Shown: positions 63,693 to 64,000 of the stretch, in pieces
Position numbering within the stretch: the first letter of the stretch is position 1
Layout of the letters: each line of letters begins with the position of its first letter
Assembly: GCA_002840435.1 (NCBI GenBank)
Contig: PHAT01000009.1
Span: 60,999-124,998, forward strand
Source of the DNA: Deltaproteobacteria bacterium HGW-Deltaproteobacteria-6
GTDB taxonomy: Bacteria; Desulfobacterota; Syntrophia; Syntrophales; Smithellaceae
Reading direction: 5' to 3'
DNA: 64,000 nt
Made by a program: the position numbers and the translations under genes
The notes under the pieces: model-generated
What the model saw: only the letters and a program-made list of their open reading frames with translations
Database searches by the model: none
Told to the model about the DNA's origin: nothing

Positions 63693-64000
<308 letters not shown>

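Overview
The window looks like the chromosome of a Gram-negative anaerobe, most likely a deltaproteobacterium (Desulfobacterota) of the Syntrophales type. By eye the GC content is near one half. The evidence is outer-membrane proteins (a TonB receptor and a beta-barrel porin), a sigma-54 activator with a matching promoter, CoA-transferase/thiolase/SDR catabolism, and several iron-sulfur and FmdE/FmdB-type proteins. The genus is inference; the rRNA at the right edge would settle it.

0-6.8 kb is a housekeeping block on the + strand: the end of a DUF1846 gene, then mtaB, rnc, a radical SAM gene, era and der, mostly overlapping or closely spaced. 6.8-13.4 kb is a nine-gene minus-strand cluster with its own exbB-exbD-tonB, a TonB-dependent receptor, a YHS protein, a NapH-like membrane ferredoxin and three small Cys/His-rich exported proteins. 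It looks like a metal-acquisition module. It is bracketed by a 318-bp direct repeat: the last 105 codons of der occur again, about 98% identical, at 13406-13723. This suggests the module was inserted at der by recombination.

13.9-20.6 kb is a six-gene minus-strand catabolic operon (SDR, thiolase, CoA-transferase, SDR, hydroxyacyl-CoA dehydrogenase-like SDR, MFS transporter). Upstream lie a good -24/-12 sigma-54 promoter and a pair of palindromes 20 bp apart. The divergent gene is a PAS/AAA+/Fis sigma-54 activator, the probable regulator. 22.6-28.6 kb holds unlinked minus-strand enzymes: alkyl sulfatase, MATE exporter, FmdE-like protein, nitroreductase and Nudix hydrolase.

28.8-36 kb has a four-PAS hybrid histidine kinase, a Cys-rich ferredoxin-like protein, a YcgR-like PilZ protein and a hydrolase/FAD oxidoreductase pair. 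36.1-39.7 kb has a MarR regulator with two copies of one operator (before its own gene and before an ICMT-like membrane methyltransferase), two SAM methyltransferases and a DMT transporter. 39.8-44.6 kb has small conserved genes (FmdB-like zinc ribbon, dodecin, MarC, ABC-F ATPase, UPF0270, RluA-type pseudouridine synthase).

44.9-59.4 kb is rich in cell-envelope genes: an LPP20-like protein, a 1902-residue alpha-2-macroglobulin with an intact thioester motif followed by pbpC, a frameshifted ferritin-like gene, an ATPase, an L,D-transpeptidase lipoprotein, a VanX-type dipeptidase, a dicarboxylate symporter and an anchored metallo-beta-lactamase-fold protein. 59.5-64 kb has a porin, a broken UmuD-like gene behind a palindrome-controlled promoter, an exported caspase-like protein, and the 3' end of an rRNA operon (5S and partial 23S, minus strand). 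I saw no CRISPR array, transposase, integrase or tRNA gene.
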